The notes: generated by a model not told the origin, from the letters alone. DNA of 64,000 nt from Dasypus novemcinctus (GCF_030445035.2 NC_080683.1:22905528-22969527), one strand, 5' to 3'; shown: positions 29,840-43,494, numbered from the stretch's first letter. Translations and numbers: made by a program.

Positions 29840-32800
29840 AATGCATACATTGTTTCATTATCATTGTAAGGGGCAAAGGAGATAGACCAGAAAACACTCT
29901 GCATTGTGCCTGATATGGGAGAGTACTATGAATTCTACAACCTTCCTCTTTTGATTGCCTTACCTTCCATCATATCAAATATTGCTCCCATATATATCAC
30001 CAAAATCTTACTATACAGAGGTTGTGGCTTTAATCATTTATAAAAAGCAAAGCTGATATGTGTTTATGATATCAGTTGCTTTATTTCTTCTTCCCACATT
30101 CCATGATGTATAAATCTAATGTACAGTTAGAGTTGCCATTATCTGATAAATTCTCGGTATTGATCACAGTGTGTTACTAGAGTGGCACAGCAAGGGCTTT
30201 CAGAAACCAGTTTTCGAAACTCAGCATATCTCCAGAAATCTGCTCAGAAACAAGCAAATATAAAACTTACTTTCCTCATTCTGGTTGAGGTCTCAAAAAA
30301 GCTAGGTTTTTTTTTGTTTGTGTGTTTGTTTGTTTTGCTTTCCTAAGACCCCTGATCTGCCATCCAGCCAGTATACTTTCAGACCTTTCTCATGAGTTCT
30401 TCATTCTTATAAAAAGCACTTAGGGTAAATGATAATTACAGTCCATTTGAAATCTTCAAGTACAAGTGTCCAGTCCCGTGTTCCCCCAATGCAGCCGGGG
30501 GCAGCAACTTTCACAACCCTGTTAATGCTTCATTACCAAGCCAGAGGTGCATGAGGGCTGCGTTCTCTCTGACAGTTCAAATAGCACAATTTTGAAAGCA
30601 TGCCTAATTCAGGACCACAAGTGGACGTAGCTATCCAGACCACCTTATTACGAGTTTCAATTTTGTTGCTGGTGTTTTCCCCCTTTTTAATAGGTGAGGC
30701 AGCTGACAACTGAATTAGTGCACTCTCCTTAGTATGCCAGTGGCTCCTGACAATAGCCTAAGGGGGGAGATACAGATAACTGAGAAGTTTTCTCACTGTT
30801 GTGATATATTTTTTCATATGGTTAATAAGGCAATTGAAATGACATTCTGTCACAGTGGTATTATGCGGTGAACTTGTGATTTCCCTTGTGCTACCACTAG
30901 GAGGAGATGCATTTTGTTTAATATTTTTAAAAAGAAGAAAAGGAATATGCCCCAAGATTTAACGGTCTGCAAACTTGAATGTCCTTTAATGTAATTAGAC
31001 ATCAGCAGCACTGAAAGCTAATGAGAAAGCTTTAGGTCTGTCTAGGCAGAGTTTATTCTGGTAATTAAAAGGTTAAGTTGAATTAACAAGGAAAATTGAA
31101 AAAAACTAAACTAAATGATTGTATTTATCCAACAGCACTGAGAAGATAGAAAAGCTAAAGAGATGTGATTCACTCTCCTAAACATCGTTATAATTCCTCC
31201 CACCCCTCAATAAAAAGATTTCATAAGCAGGATGATTTTAAGATTTTCCTTTGTCCTAAACCTTCTTACTTTTATAGGCCCTCACCAGATATCAAAATAT
31301 ACCCACATTTACGTTCATATGTGTGTGTGATAATGGTAGGAATTATGTTGTAACTAGTTGGCATAACATTACATTTTTAGACAGTTAACATAGCAAAAAT
31401 TGGTTTTGATTTTGCATTTTAAATTTTGGAGCCAAGAATTTTTTATTTATTCTTCATATTTTCTTAAGCCTTTGAAAAACTTGCAGGTCCTGGGCACAGA
31501 GCCTATTATATTTCCTAGATAAAACAACATCTTTGTGAGATGCACTTTTTAGGATGGGTCTGTCCAAATGCCAGGAAATGAGACTCTCAGCTGTGGTGAG
31601 AAAACACTTCCTACTTGGTCTTATGATATAGCCTCATGGTATGATGTGAATATTGAGACTCTGAATATTTACTATCAATTATTAGTATCAAATACATATT
31701 ATTTAGTAATATGCTACAACATATTGATATACTATAGATTAATATATATTAATATGTTATAAAATATCCATTTAGACACATCAGTTAAAGGTACTTTTTG
31801 GAGAAGGATGGGGAATTAACTGTTCTTAGTCATGTAAGCAGTTACTCAAAGGAAGAGGGTTAAGGCATAGTTGTCACCCCAACAACAATGGAAACTAAGA
31901 GTGCAGTGTCTTCCATCGTGGTCCAGGACTGGGCTTCTTGATCTAGTCACTTCTACCAAGTGATCGATATGATGAGCCTCTTCTAGGACTATGAAAATGG
32001 GCATTTGTCTCCTGCTGTTAACAGTATCACATGTACTTAAACTTTGATTTTGGTATTCTGCAAGACAGATATTATTCTTCGCCAAAAGGATAAATTTTAT
32101 TTTCATTTCATGAAAAGAAAACCTCAAACTCATGAAATAGAGATGTAATGAAGAAATGCATTCAACTTTTCAAACAACTTCCATAATTTTCACCTTGCCC
32201 CTAAAATGTATCTATTATTTTCTTCACGCCAAAGAAGAGCTAAGAGAATTAAAACTAAAATTCACTGATATCTCAAATCCACTAAGCTTTGTATTGGCTC
32301 AGGATCTCTTAGTAGGCAGAGAAAGAAGGGAAACTCCTTACCTCTAACCAATGACCCCCTGAACCCTTCCCATTCTTTAATTTTATTGATTTGTTCATGT
32401 TATAACTGCCTAGCTCATTAAAGTAAGTTAGAGATTCTTTCTGATTCCTGTGGATTATATATCAACGTGACGAAGAGGAGTTTGACCCTGGGTTAAATCA
32501 TCAGTGGAATGATGCACAGGAAGCTGCAGAATCATCCACTTTCAGGTTTCTGGAAGCTTTAAGGGCTGTAATGAAAATGAGTTTAAGAGAGTTCTTTGTA
32601 GTAGTGAGCATTTTATGTGGACCCCAAATGTCAATTCATTTTAAGATATTGGCAACAAATGACAAAATTTTAAAATAATAAATAATTTATATAAAAGCTC
32701 AGGTATCTATTTGCTTCCAAAAGACACCATTGGCATGTGCTGTAGCTCCTGAGGATCCCCATGAGTGACGCATAGACCTAACTAAGGGAGAGGACAGGGA

Positions 32801-34065
32801 TCCTCACTGGCTGGTATCTAAGAAATGTCTTCTGTCATGGCAGTAACATTTTGGAGCTGACAATTTAAAGAAAAGTTCTAAATGTAAAATTTAAAAAGAA
32901 GAACAAGAGTAGGGGTCAAAGAGAAAGGTCATCAAGGTAGAAAAATTATGTCCAATAATCAGATTGGGAAGGAAATGTTTGGATTGATGTTCCACAGGCT
33001 CAGATTTTACCATGCATGATTTTATGGACAGTCTAACAACAGTAGAATAGCTGCGAAGGGCTCCTCAGTGGTATTGACTGAAGTCACTCATTTCCTCAGC
33101 TCCATGATGCAAGGAAGAGGGGATATGACATGAGTCATAGGCGTAATTACTGGGAGATCTTTCCCATGTAATTTCTCAAATGGCCTCTGTTCCACTGGCT
33201 CACGATACAAATTGAGGAGTTGTTTATATAGGAGCACACTATTAGAAGGCAGATTCAGGAAACTTAGGCTTGGTTCCACCTGTCTAGATGACTCATGCAG
33301 ATCTAGTCTCTTGTCATATGAGCTATATCACCATAAAGTAGATCTTGGAAGAAGTCATATCCCCCTTAGAATAATAATGCCATGGTTAATAATTTCTAAG
33401 TGTTGGAAACAAAATTATGTTTAGCAGATGAGATTGAACTCTGTCATTCAGAAAGAGGATAATATTCGATTTGTTGCACAGTGCTGGCTTATGGGTAACC
33501 TCTGAGAAAAAAAGAGTATAGTATTTATTCTTGGTGAAAGAAACTAGAACAAAGGCATGCTATCTTGCTACCACTATTAGGACCAGAATCCCTTACCCAC
33601 ATTTCTGGGCCACTGAAACATGAGAAAAAGAAAGCTACCATTAGCTTTCCAAGCCACTAAGTTTTTACCACAGTGGAGGACAGGCCAATGGGCAGGACTG
33701 CTTTCTCATATTGGGAGGTCTGAAGTTCCATGAAGGAGCAGTCTGCAGGCACCAGATGTTGAAGACTTTAAGATGAGATGCAGGAAGTAGAATGTGGAAA
33801 TTGAACATAAAGAAAAAATGGGGAATCATGTGGCAACACTTATAAAAGAACTGCTAAAATCCATCAGAGCTCAATGTGAATTTTTGAGAGGTAGGAGACT
33901 TCCTGATTATTTAACACCAGGCTGAGGAAGTACTGACAACCTCATTGTAAGTTGCTCAGGTGAGAGGAACTCAAAAAAGACAGGCAACAACCCTCGTCAA
34001 AGATTCTTAAAGACACTTTTCCTTAACTTTTTCTTCATCCCATGACAGGAATGGATATATATAAT
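29840..34065. other. 4.2 kb mostly unique, includes a candidate conserved block
   Basis: No gene or clear repeat. The 30,480-31,080 part is discussed as a finding. AT-rich low complexity lies at 31,680-31,770. The open frame 31,846-32,133 (95 codons, minus) is unsupported. Confidence 0.4.
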
Positions 34066-35660
34066 ATTTTCTTTTATTTTTTAAAAGGTAAATAGATTAC
34101 ATAAATGTTATATCAAAAATATAGGGATTCCCATATACCCCACTCTCCACACCTCCCACACCCTTCCATATAAGCAACATCCTTCATTATCATGGCAACA
34201 TTCATTGCAATTGATAAATGCATGCTGGGGCATTGCTGCTGAGCATGGACCATAGTTCACATTGTAGTTTACACTCACTCCCACAAAATTCTGCATGTTA
34301 TAGGCAGATATAAATTGGCCTATATTTTTCATTACAATATCATTCAGGACCTTTCCCAAGTCCCCTAAAAAAACCTGTATTATAGCTTTTTTTCCCTCTC
34401 CCTGCCCCCAGAGCCTGCAGTGGCCACCGCCTCCACATCAATATTGTAATTTCTTCCATTGCTAGAATCACAACAAGTCTATAGTAGAATACCAGGAAGT
34501 CCACTCTAGTCCATAGTTCATTCCCCAGTCCTGAGAATTCTGGGGATGGTGATGTCCACGCCACCTCAAATTGAGAGGGGGCTTCAATCCCATTCAGCTG
34601 ATGGATGGAACTCTCTTGCTTGCAGTTGTAGGCTCTCATGTTTTCTTGGTATGGTGGTTGTAAATCCTTACCTCCTTGTTAGTTGTCCTGGGTGGGTCCA
34701 ATGAACTGGAGAGTATGTGTTGCAACTCCACTGAAGCTGCAGGCCCAGCTGACATATGGACAGCCCAAAGATTCCAGTCTCTTGGAAATACACCTACAAA
34801 CTCCAGCACCAACTATGGGTTCAAATAGAAGGGGAGCCATCTGTAGGGAAGGATAGTCGAGTTCAACTCTATCACTCTTAGGAGCACAAACTACAAAGCA
34901 GGGTCCACTAGTAAACACCAAACTCCAGAGTTATCTGCCCTGATCATAGGACCTGGGTGTCTCTAGAGCTCTGAGGAGCTATTTTATTGGCTTCTTTTAT
35001 GACGAAGCTTTGAATCACAGAAGGGTTACAACTGGGGCAGAGGAGGATCATTGGTGTGGGGTGTCAGTGAAGGGGGATGCCTGGAAGAAAGTTCACCTGG
35101 GCATACATATAAGGAACATAAATGTGTTCACATTCATGGGGCATTGTCACAGTGGGTATAGACTCACACAATAATCAAGAGACTATTAAATTCCCATCCT
35201 GGAGAACTCTACCACATTCTCTGACAGAGCAGCAACAGTCTCCCAAGTGCATGGGCAGTGACTGGTGAAGGAGGAAGGCCCATTGATGGACCCTTGCTAT
35301 TGATGACTATGCTTATGAGCCTTTTGCTCTTGAAATTGAAACTTAGCCTACTGTTGTGGGGTGCCTAAGAGTTACCTCCTGAGAGCCTCCTTGTTGCTCA
35401 AATGTGGCCACTCTCTAAGCCAAACTCAACATATAAATGCATTACCTTACCCCCAGTGTGGGACATGATTCCCAGGGACGAGCCTCTCTGACACTGAGGA
35501 ATTACTACCAAGCACCAACTAGCAAAGCAACTGGAAAAAGACTTCAAATAAAAGTGGGGAAAGGTAAAGATAAGTGAATTTTATATGGCTAAGAGACTTC
35601 AAAGTGAGTTGGGAGGCCATCCCAGAAGTAACACTTACGCACATCTCAAAGGATCTCACA
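34066..35660 (-). mobile_element. Xenarthran-type A-tailed retroelement, longest copy
   Basis: About 1.6 kb. On the minus strand it ends GGTATATGGGAATCCCTATA ... CCTTTTAAAAAATAAAAGAAAA, an A-rich tail. Internal landmarks shared with the other three copies include TTGTCCTGGGTGGGTCCAAT with ACTGGAGAGTA (plus, 34,681), CTTGGAAATACACC (34,780) and GTAGAATACCAGGAAGTCCA (34,483). Minus-strand open frames (34,108-34,359, 34,340-34,639, 34,679-34,921) are short, in different frames and without a known domain. I read it as the 3' region of a lineage-specific LINE, or another non-LTR element. I cannot name the family from memory with certainty. Confidence 0.6.
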
Positions 35661-38600
35661 GACTGCCAAAGCAATGGATATTGACTCTAGTATAGGCCTA
35701 CCTACACTGGAGAAATTACTTTGAGATTCTTTTGTTCGGGCAAAACAGGGACAGCCTTTTTGCCTGCTTGTCTTAAGTAATTCAGCTTTTCCAAAGGTAA
35801 TAGTGGACCTGAAACAATAATGTGTCACATGTCTGGATGAGCACATGTTTTGGGCTCAGGAAAGGGAAGACAGGTGGAGGTTTCTAACATTTATTACCCA
35901 ACAGAACAAGACCTTCAGGAGGGTGACAATTAGATACATGTAAATATCATCTAAGCATTTTGTGTCACTACTACATTTCTTCAAGTTATTCCTGTGACAT
36001 AGCAAAACCCAAGAAGAGTTACTGCTGGGTTAGTTAATGCACTGGTCTCTACTTTATAAAAGTGATATAGTAATTTTAGGAATCAGCATCATTGCATACA
36101 AGACCAGGGTGAAATAAATGTCACATGAGGAAATTGGTGTTAAAAAATCATGTTTCCTCTGCATATTCAAGTACCATTAGTGGATCTATTAGAAATATTT
36201 CTCATAAAATATATTAATATATATATTTAAATATATAAACACTTAACTAAGAGAAGAAAACCCAGGAAAGTGCATAGGAGAAAGTTATAAAACTATTAAC
36301 AAGATTTGAAAATATGTTTTTTTTATATTCTAAATGTTCCTAATTTAACTTTGGGTATTTTTCTTAGTATCTGAATGAACCAGAACATGTTCTTTAGTGT
36401 TGCTATTGTTATATGTTGAGTAGACACAAGGATCTCTTATTTACTCCTTTTTCAGTACATTGTTGATGCTCTTGTGTTCTTCTAAAATTCTCTGCCTAAC
36501 CCCCACCCATCTTCCCTATCCTTTCTCCCTCCAGCCTTCTTCCACACATAATAGACTCTAGATCTGCTATTATTTACAGAATCTGATTATGCTCACCACC
36601 CACTATTCCAAATATTCTATTATTATACATTTCACCAGTTTGTGAGTTCCAGAGTAGATCCTGTGATCCATCTACACTATGTCTACACATGAAATAAGTC
36701 TGGATGCTAAAGTTGTGGATCTAAACATAAAGGAAAGATATAGGAAAGGAGAAGAGGTGCTCTCAGAGAAATTAAGAGCTAAAGGGAAGTTTGCTCTGGC
36801 AAGCAGTTTATCTGTCTTCCTTTCCAGAACACATATTCAAAGGGGGTGTTCTTTGAGACTTGTCCATTTCCTTTTACTTGAGAAACTCTGAACTGAACGC
36901 TACAGAAGTCTGTAATGGTCTTAAGATCCTGCCGACATGATTTCTGGAAATTACCAATCCATTTTCTCTTTCTGAGAATGATGCCTTAGGAAGTTATTTT
37001 CACTCTTAAATTTTTCTTGGAGCAAAGAGAATTAGCTGGCTGTTAAAAGAAAATCATTAAATGTTCCACTCTCCTCCGTGCAGCACATAACCTAAGGATA
37101 GAACAAATTCTTGCCCTCAAGGATCTTACAGTCTTTTTCAAAACACAGGATGCGCATTAGCATTTTAATAGTGTAATAACTCTGTGATACTATTGGAAAT
37201 GCTTTACTTAAATGGGCACAACAGTTATGTTTTATTCTAATGAAGACTCCTTGGCAATATAGATTAGCATTTGCCAGTGGGAAGTGGCTATTAACCTTGA
37301 TAAATGTAAAAACACCCACCAGTACCCATGTCTCTACACAGCGTGTATCTTCTAAGGTACGTCATGGGGTTTGAGCAGGAAGACCATCTCCAGGCTCTGT
37401 TTAATAAGGTTGGTTTGTATGTAACTGGAGGAAGTGGAGAGATGGTTCTAGACCCCAGGCATAGGAGGAAGAGAAAATGTGTCTGATCAGTAAAAACTCA
37501 TCTTAAATTTCTACTATTCTATATCAGAGAAAAAAAAATGGTCTTGTTCTTTATATTCAACTCACCACCATGAAATACTAGGTAGAAAATTCTGAGAATC
37601 AATTACTATCTGCCAATATTTTCTTAAAACGTCCAGATACATGGCATAAAGCACTAATACCAATGTTGTTTTTGGATGATGATGATAATGATAATAATAA
37701 TAGCTACAATTTTATAGTGCTGTTAGAATGCATTTGGCCATTTCCATAAGAGGCATTTTATTCTCCAAAGTAAATATCAATTTTCCCAAGATTTGTATCA
37801 GTGGATTCAGGATTCATGAGTAGCTTTGTCAAACTCAGCATCTTTGCTCTCTTCACTTAACTATAAGGCTGATATTGGCCCTAGTGTCACTAGAAGATAT
37901 GTACAGAGTCTCATACATACATATGGAGCCACACACATTTGCATACATACAAGACTCTCAAAAACACAAATGTTAAAAAATCATGAAAAGAACTCACTGC
38001 TACAATCTCCTAACAAACCTATTTTATTACACACAAACATGTGAAAATCAAGATGACCAATCCTATGCAGATATCAAGTTAGAATGTAATAGAAGATTAC
38101 ATTATATTACATTACATTACATTACATTACAGAGACGCTGGCTCTTAAACTTCCTGCCTCTACAATTTATCCCAGATTTAGAAACAGCAATTATACTAGA
38201 ACAGAGCTCATCTATTTTGGAATACTATATCTCTGGTCGAACCTTCCAACCCCCTTGACACTACCTTTGGTTTCAGTGATAGAGTTCTTTTTGTTTGTTG
38301 TTTCTCTGCTTGACTTTCTTATTTCTATTTACTTTGATGTCTCTAATCCTACTGATCCATGCAGGTGACCAAACTTTCATCCGTAATCTGTAGCATTCAA
38401 ATTAAAGGAATGGTTTATAGATTCTAGGATTTTCCGAGCACCTCAAATAAATCCTTCCTAGGCCCCTCATGAATGGATAAAACCATGAGTAGAGGATGAA
38501 GTTAAATTGATCCCAATCAATGTACCACAAAGCATCAAATTGCATTTACTACCAGGCAACAAACAAATAAAGGTCAATCTCTCTCCTTTCATATAACTAT

Positions 38601-39984
38601 ACATATATATATATATTTTTTTTTATTATGTTTTACTTCTTTTTCTATTGCCTCCTGATCACAGGTTGACTTTTCCCAGCAGGTATAGGATTCATGGGAG
38701 CAATTTTTCCTTCATTAGGTGACAAACAACTTTTAGATTTCCACAAAATCCAGTTCCTTGTCACTCCCTTCAAATGAACATTTCTGAAATGCTTATGCTC
38801 TGGTCTGTATTACATTAAGAACAAATACAGTCTCTTTTTCAAAGCAAAATTCTCTACCTCTATAAAGAAAACAGATAGGATGGAAATAAGTGAACTTTTT
38901 CTCAGTCACATTAAACAGAAAGGTTAAGCTCCTACTGACAGGAAAGATGTATTTGCAAGTGATTAGCTATATTTCTATCATAGTGCTTGCCTATGTTCTT
39001 CCTTTGATGTTTAAACAAAGCTCTTGAACATGCTGGGTTGTATGCTCTGATGTTGATTTATAGGTAGAACTGAATTCCAAGCACTAAGCCAGTAGGTAGG
39101 CTTTAATAAAAGGCACAGGCTTTCCTCCTGCTGGTTAGTGTGACTAAGCGATACTGTTCTAGGGCCTCAATCTGTCAAGAGCAGGTGTACGATGGGGAGT
39201 CCTTTAGGCACAAAGACCCGAGCTATCCACAGAGGGTTGCATTTGTACAAGATTGCCTGCTTTTAAACTGGTATAAGAAAAAGGAAAACAAACTCTGTTT
39301 AAAAAAAAGAAACCAAAAACCCACAGAAAACAAAAACGTGTCTGCATAACAAAGTTGTTGACATGCCTTCATTTTGAAGTAGGAGGTGCCTAGGAGGGAG
39401 AAGCTGAAGGTAATCAGCAGTCAAAAGGCAGGCAGATGAGATCCAGCCCTAAAGCACATCAGAAGGAATGGTTGAGCATCTTCCACAGTGTCCACGACTA
39501 ACAGGCGGGCATCTCTCAGTGAGCTGGAGGGTGGGAATCCAGGCAGCATTATGGGCAGCTCAATGAAGCTATCTGGTTGGGGCACAAAAGGAGGAAAATT
39601 AATGCAATAGAGATATTTGGATAAATTACCTGAGGCATTCCCATCTGGTGGAGCCCAGGGAGGTATGCATTACTACAGTTATCAAGTGAGGGTATTTTAC
39701 ACCTTTGATTGCCGACTTCATGAAATCAGCACTCATGAAATGCATGGAACCACACCATCACCTGAAGAGAAAACAATGCAGCCCCTGTTCAGAGAGCAAA
39801 TGCAAAGTATTGCCAGAAATGCTTACTTTTCACCCTGATATTTGGTAACACTTTTCTCAAATATTGATTAAAATTTCTATTTCACATCATTCCTATCATG
39901 AGACCATCAAGCTCATTACAGAAATGTAATGAACATAAGCACCTTGAAGCCAGGGAATAGACCTTAGAACAGAATAGATCTTTC
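35661..39984. other. 4.3 kb mostly unique
   Basis: No gene seen. Low-complexity pieces are TA-rich 36,208-36,240, a GATGATAAT-rich tract near 37,675-37,703 and (ATTAC)n at 38,096-38,130. An old L2/MIR-like phrase CTTGCCCTCAAGGATCTTAC lies near 37,110. The remaining sequence is unassigned. Confidence 0.4.
38096..38130. repeat. (ATTAC)n microsatellite
   Basis: Seven ATTAC pentamers, the second being ATTAT, at 38,096-38,130. Confidence 0.95.
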
Positions 39985-40320
39985 TATTCATTGTCCTGGG
40001 TAAGTCTGATCAACTGGAGAGTAGGTGTTGGCTGTAACTGGTGAGATTCAGGGCTCAGCCAGCTTATGGACAGCTGGAAGATTTTTCTGGGATATATATT
40101 CAATGGGTATAGTGCTTACTATAGGTTCAAATAAAAGAGGCAGAGGAACCATGTGTGGGAAAATTATAAATGAGTCTAATTCTGATACACTGGAGAGAAA
40201 GGTGATCATATATTCTAAGGTAAGGCCACTGACAGCCTGCTGAACTCCTGGGATTGTCTGCCCTGCCTGGTGTCTTGCCGCCTCTAGAGCCCTCAGGAGC
40301 ACCCCTGCTCGATGCACTGC
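39985..40320 (-). mobile_element. Xenarthran-type A-tailed retroelement, internal fragment
   Basis: Shares landmarks with the 34-kb copy in the same orientation: TTGTCCTGGGTAAGTCTGAT then CAACTGGAGAGTAGGTGTTG, CAGCCAGCTTATGGACAGCT, TATAGGTTCAAATAAAAGAG and TCTAGAGCCCTCAGGAGC. Both ends are truncated and it is more diverged than the 34-kb copy. No coding capacity. Confidence 0.6.
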
Positions 40321-42057
40321 TTACTGTGGCAGTCAGTGAGGTCTTCTTGAGATGTATAAGCGTAACCTCTGGAATGACCTGATCTTAACAAACAAACTAT
40401 ACATAAACACTACTGTGTATTGCTTTTGTAAAAAAAATACACATTGTAAAAATATGTAAAAATTAATAGAAAATTTACAAACAGCAATACTTCCAGCTAA
40501 AGTTAAACACTTTGGCATTTCTTTCCAAATATTTTTATGTCATCTGTATAGGAGTGTGTGTGTGTGTTATATACACACACACAAAAATATATGTCATCTA
40601 TATATTGACAAATATATATGTCAATATATTTGCATCTATATATGTATACATATACATGCACAAACAAAATATATATGTTCTCTTTGTAGTCTCCTTTTTC
40701 CACTTACCTTTATGCTGTGAATGTACTCCCTGAAAAAAATAATTTACAACCTCAATTCAGTGATGAAAGATCTCCTATAATTAAGTTTACATTTTTCTCC
40801 AATACTTTACTGTAAATGCCTAGTGTAATATCTTGAATATCATCGATTTAAATAAATGTTTGTTTACTGAATTAATGACTGTATGAAAGTAGGCATCCTT
40901 CAGCAATCCTCATTTCTCTCACTGCAAAATTTTTCTTTAAACATTAATTCTATTTCTTCTCTAGGTGATGTTTCACTAACAATTGGCAATCAGGAATCTA
41001 GGTTTAGAAAGCAAAATTTTCTTTGTTCCTACATTGTTTTAAGGAGTTCATAACAAGTTGCACATTAGCTTCTAATTTTCTTAAAGGTGAACCTTAAGAG
41101 TGGAAAGAATTTGCATAAATCCTTGTTTCACTCAAGGATGTGAAGAAATACTAGAAAAATCAAACTACCACAAGATACCCTAAAAATGCCTTGCTAATAA
41201 ATAATGTTTGATTCTCAGATATCTTTATCCAACATGATTTTTAGTTAAAAGCACATCCAAGCTTGGTAATTCCATAATTATTAATAAAAGTATTTATTGG
41301 TTATTTTTCTAAGTGTAAATATAAAATTTTAGTGTGCTAGTACACATTTTGATTCCCCAAAGTAAGACTAGTATGCAACAGAATGCATTCTCAGTCTTAC
41401 TGCCATGGAAGTTAGGTTATATAGAGCTAGAGTTCTGAAATTTGTCTGAACATATCCTTTGAAAATAAGGAGGAAATTATATCAAAAGTAAAAGGAGCAT
41501 ATGTTCAATTTTCCTTAGCATACTGATAAATTCCCATTATATAGATCCTGTTTTTCAGGATTAATTAGATTAACATATTTTAAAGATAATAGTTCTATAC
41601 ACACATGAAAAAATAAATGCTCTGTTCAGAAATTATTCAGCATTTCCAGGATCATATGTTTTTTGATCTAATCTTTCCAGCATTTGTCTATTTAGATGTA
41701 AATATTGGATTTGTATATATTCATAATTTGTTTCTACCCATGACATAAACAACATCAGAATATTTTAGGTTATTTGTAAAAAACTTGTAAAGTGCATGTA
41801 AAAGCAACAGAAAAATAATTAGTCAATAATTTCTCTTACACGTTTTATAAACAGTCTGTCTTTCCATTGGTTTCTGAACTGCTATGGTTTAACCATTCTA
41901 GAGTCAGGGAGTTGGACTAGAACATCTATGGAAACTCTCCTGGAACTTTGAATATAGAACCCTCTTGGCACCTGTTCTGTATGATCCAATACTTTTATAC
42001 ATTTATATTACATTTATACATTTATATTTATAATACATTTATATTAAATGTAAATGC
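40321..42057. other. Unique AT-rich sequence with simple repeats
   Basis: No gene seen. It contains the (GT)n-(AC)n inverted array at 40,554-40,583, TATATA-rich sequence to 40,680 and a TTTATA-rich array at 41,993-42,050. The rest is unassigned. Confidence 0.4.
40554..40583. repeat. (GT)n-TTATAT-(AC)n inverted dinucleotide array
   Basis: Seven GT units on the left, a TTATAT-type centre, then ACAC... on the right form a self-complementary arrangement followed by further TA/TG-rich sequence. Such purine-pyrimidine alternation can adopt hairpin or Z-form structure. Confidence 0.9.
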
Positions 42058-42830
42058 AGAAGACTACGTGTGTTAGAGAGGATGTGGAGGAATGGGAACA
42101 CTCATCCACTGCTGGTAGGAATGCAGAATGGTGCAGCCATTGTGGAGGACAGCTTGGAGGTTCCTCAGGAAGCTAACTATAGAACTGATATATGATCCAC
42201 CATTTCCACTGCTGGGTATATACCCAGAAGAATTGAGAGCAAGGACACGAACAGATACATGCACACCAATGTTCATAGCAGCATTATTCACTATTGCCAA
42301 AAGTTGGAAACTACCCAAATGTCCATCAACAGATGAATAGATAAACAAATTGTGGTATATACATACAATGGAATAGTAAGAAATAATGCAGCATTAACAC
42401 ACAGGATAACTTGGATGAATCTTGAAAACTGTATGTTGCATGAAGCAAGCCAGGTACTGAAGGACAAATATTACATGACCTCACTGATATGAACTAAGCA
42501 AACTGAGCAAACTCACAGAGCTAGTGTCTGGAATATAGGTTTACAGGAGATAGAAAGGGAAAAGAAGGTTGTGAGCCAAAGCCCACATGGGCAAAATCTA
42601 TGATAAGGTGGAAGTGTGTAGTTGTGCAGTGGAGAGGCGTGACAGTGGTGTAATGATAACATTGGGTTGGACAGTGCTGGTTTGTCAGGGTGCTAGGGTG
42701 GGGAGGGTGGGTTGTGGTCCATGGAACTGGAGTAAGGGTTGGGGAAGGGAGAAGGTGAACACTGGGGATTTGCAGGTATGTGGTTGAAACTACAAAGTTG
42801 GGGATGGTTTTATTTGGCAAATATTTTTAA
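42058..42830 (+). mobile_element. L1 ORF2 C-terminus and 3'UTR
   Basis: Plus-strand L1 3' fragment. The ORF2 C-terminal phrases GGAATGCAGAATGGTGCAGC, CTGCTGGGTATATACCCAGA and CAAATGTCCATCAACAGATG, then GGTATATACATACAATGGAA are present in order. Sequence after about 42,500 is a 3'UTR with G-rich runs (GGGTGGGGAGGGTGGG), common in L1 3'UTRs. It ends in AAATATTTTTAAACACTG without a clear polyA. 5'-truncated, inactive. Confidence 0.85.
42128..42340 (+). pseudogene. L1 ORF2 C-terminal fragment
   Basis: The open frame encodes VQPLWRTAWRFLRKLTIELI then YDPPFPLLGIYPEELRA and CTPMFIAALFTIAKSWKLPK, matching the C-terminal segment of L1 ORF2. The frame closes before the family's C-terminal end. It is a truncated relic. 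Confidence 0.82.
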
Positions 42831-42984
42831 ACACTGAAAATATTAGATCCAGAAGTCAGTAATTTAGGTCTTCAATAGAACCTTAAAAACACAAAGTTAT
42901 TATTATTTGAGCAGACTATTATTATCAAGTTTTATACAATTTTATCTAATGATTTATTTACCACATTTCCTCACATTTTCACAC

Positions 42985-43370
42985 ACCCCAACACAAGATT
43001 TGAAAATCTCCCAAAATACCAGTTCCTCAAAAAACAACAGGCTTTTATCTTTGGGCTGTCCATGTACCAGCTGGGCCCTGAATCTCAACAGAGTTTTAAA
43101 ACCTACTCTCCAGTTCATTGTACTTACCCAGGACAACTAACACAGAGATGATGAAAGGCAACAACCATCCCAAGGAATTGAGGTAGTCTACAACTTCCAA
43201 CAAAAGAGTCCCATCCATCTGCCCTATGGGTTCTAAGCCCCTCTCAATTAGAGATGGAGGGGGCATCACCATCCCAGAATCCTCAGGATTGGGGAATGAA
43301 CTATGGACCAAAGTAGACTTACTGGTATTCTACTACAGACTTATTGTGATTCTGGCAATGTAAGAACTAT
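42985..43370 (+). mobile_element. Xenarthran-type retroelement, internal fragment, opposite strand
   Basis: Reverse complement of landmarks in the 34-kb copy: TTTGGGCTGTCCATGTACCA, CTCCAGTTCATTGTACTTAC then CCAGGACAACTAAC, GAATGAACTATGGACCAAAG, and TGGTATTCTACTACAGACTT. The 3' A-tailed end is absent, since the similarity stops near 43,365. It is the only plus-oriented copy of the family here. Confidence 0.6.
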
Positions 43371-43494
43371 AAGAATCTTATTGAGTATGATGGCTCCAAC
43401 TGCAAAACTTCCTCCCTTAAAGAATTACTACTTCTAGACTCACCTATCCAACTTACACACCTCAAACTCACCATCCCAACTCCTTGTTTACCAA

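Noticed and set aside
34108-34921. Minus-strand open frames of 80-99 codons in the 34-kb repeat
   Set aside because: They fall in different frames of a decayed repeat and resemble no known transposon protein.
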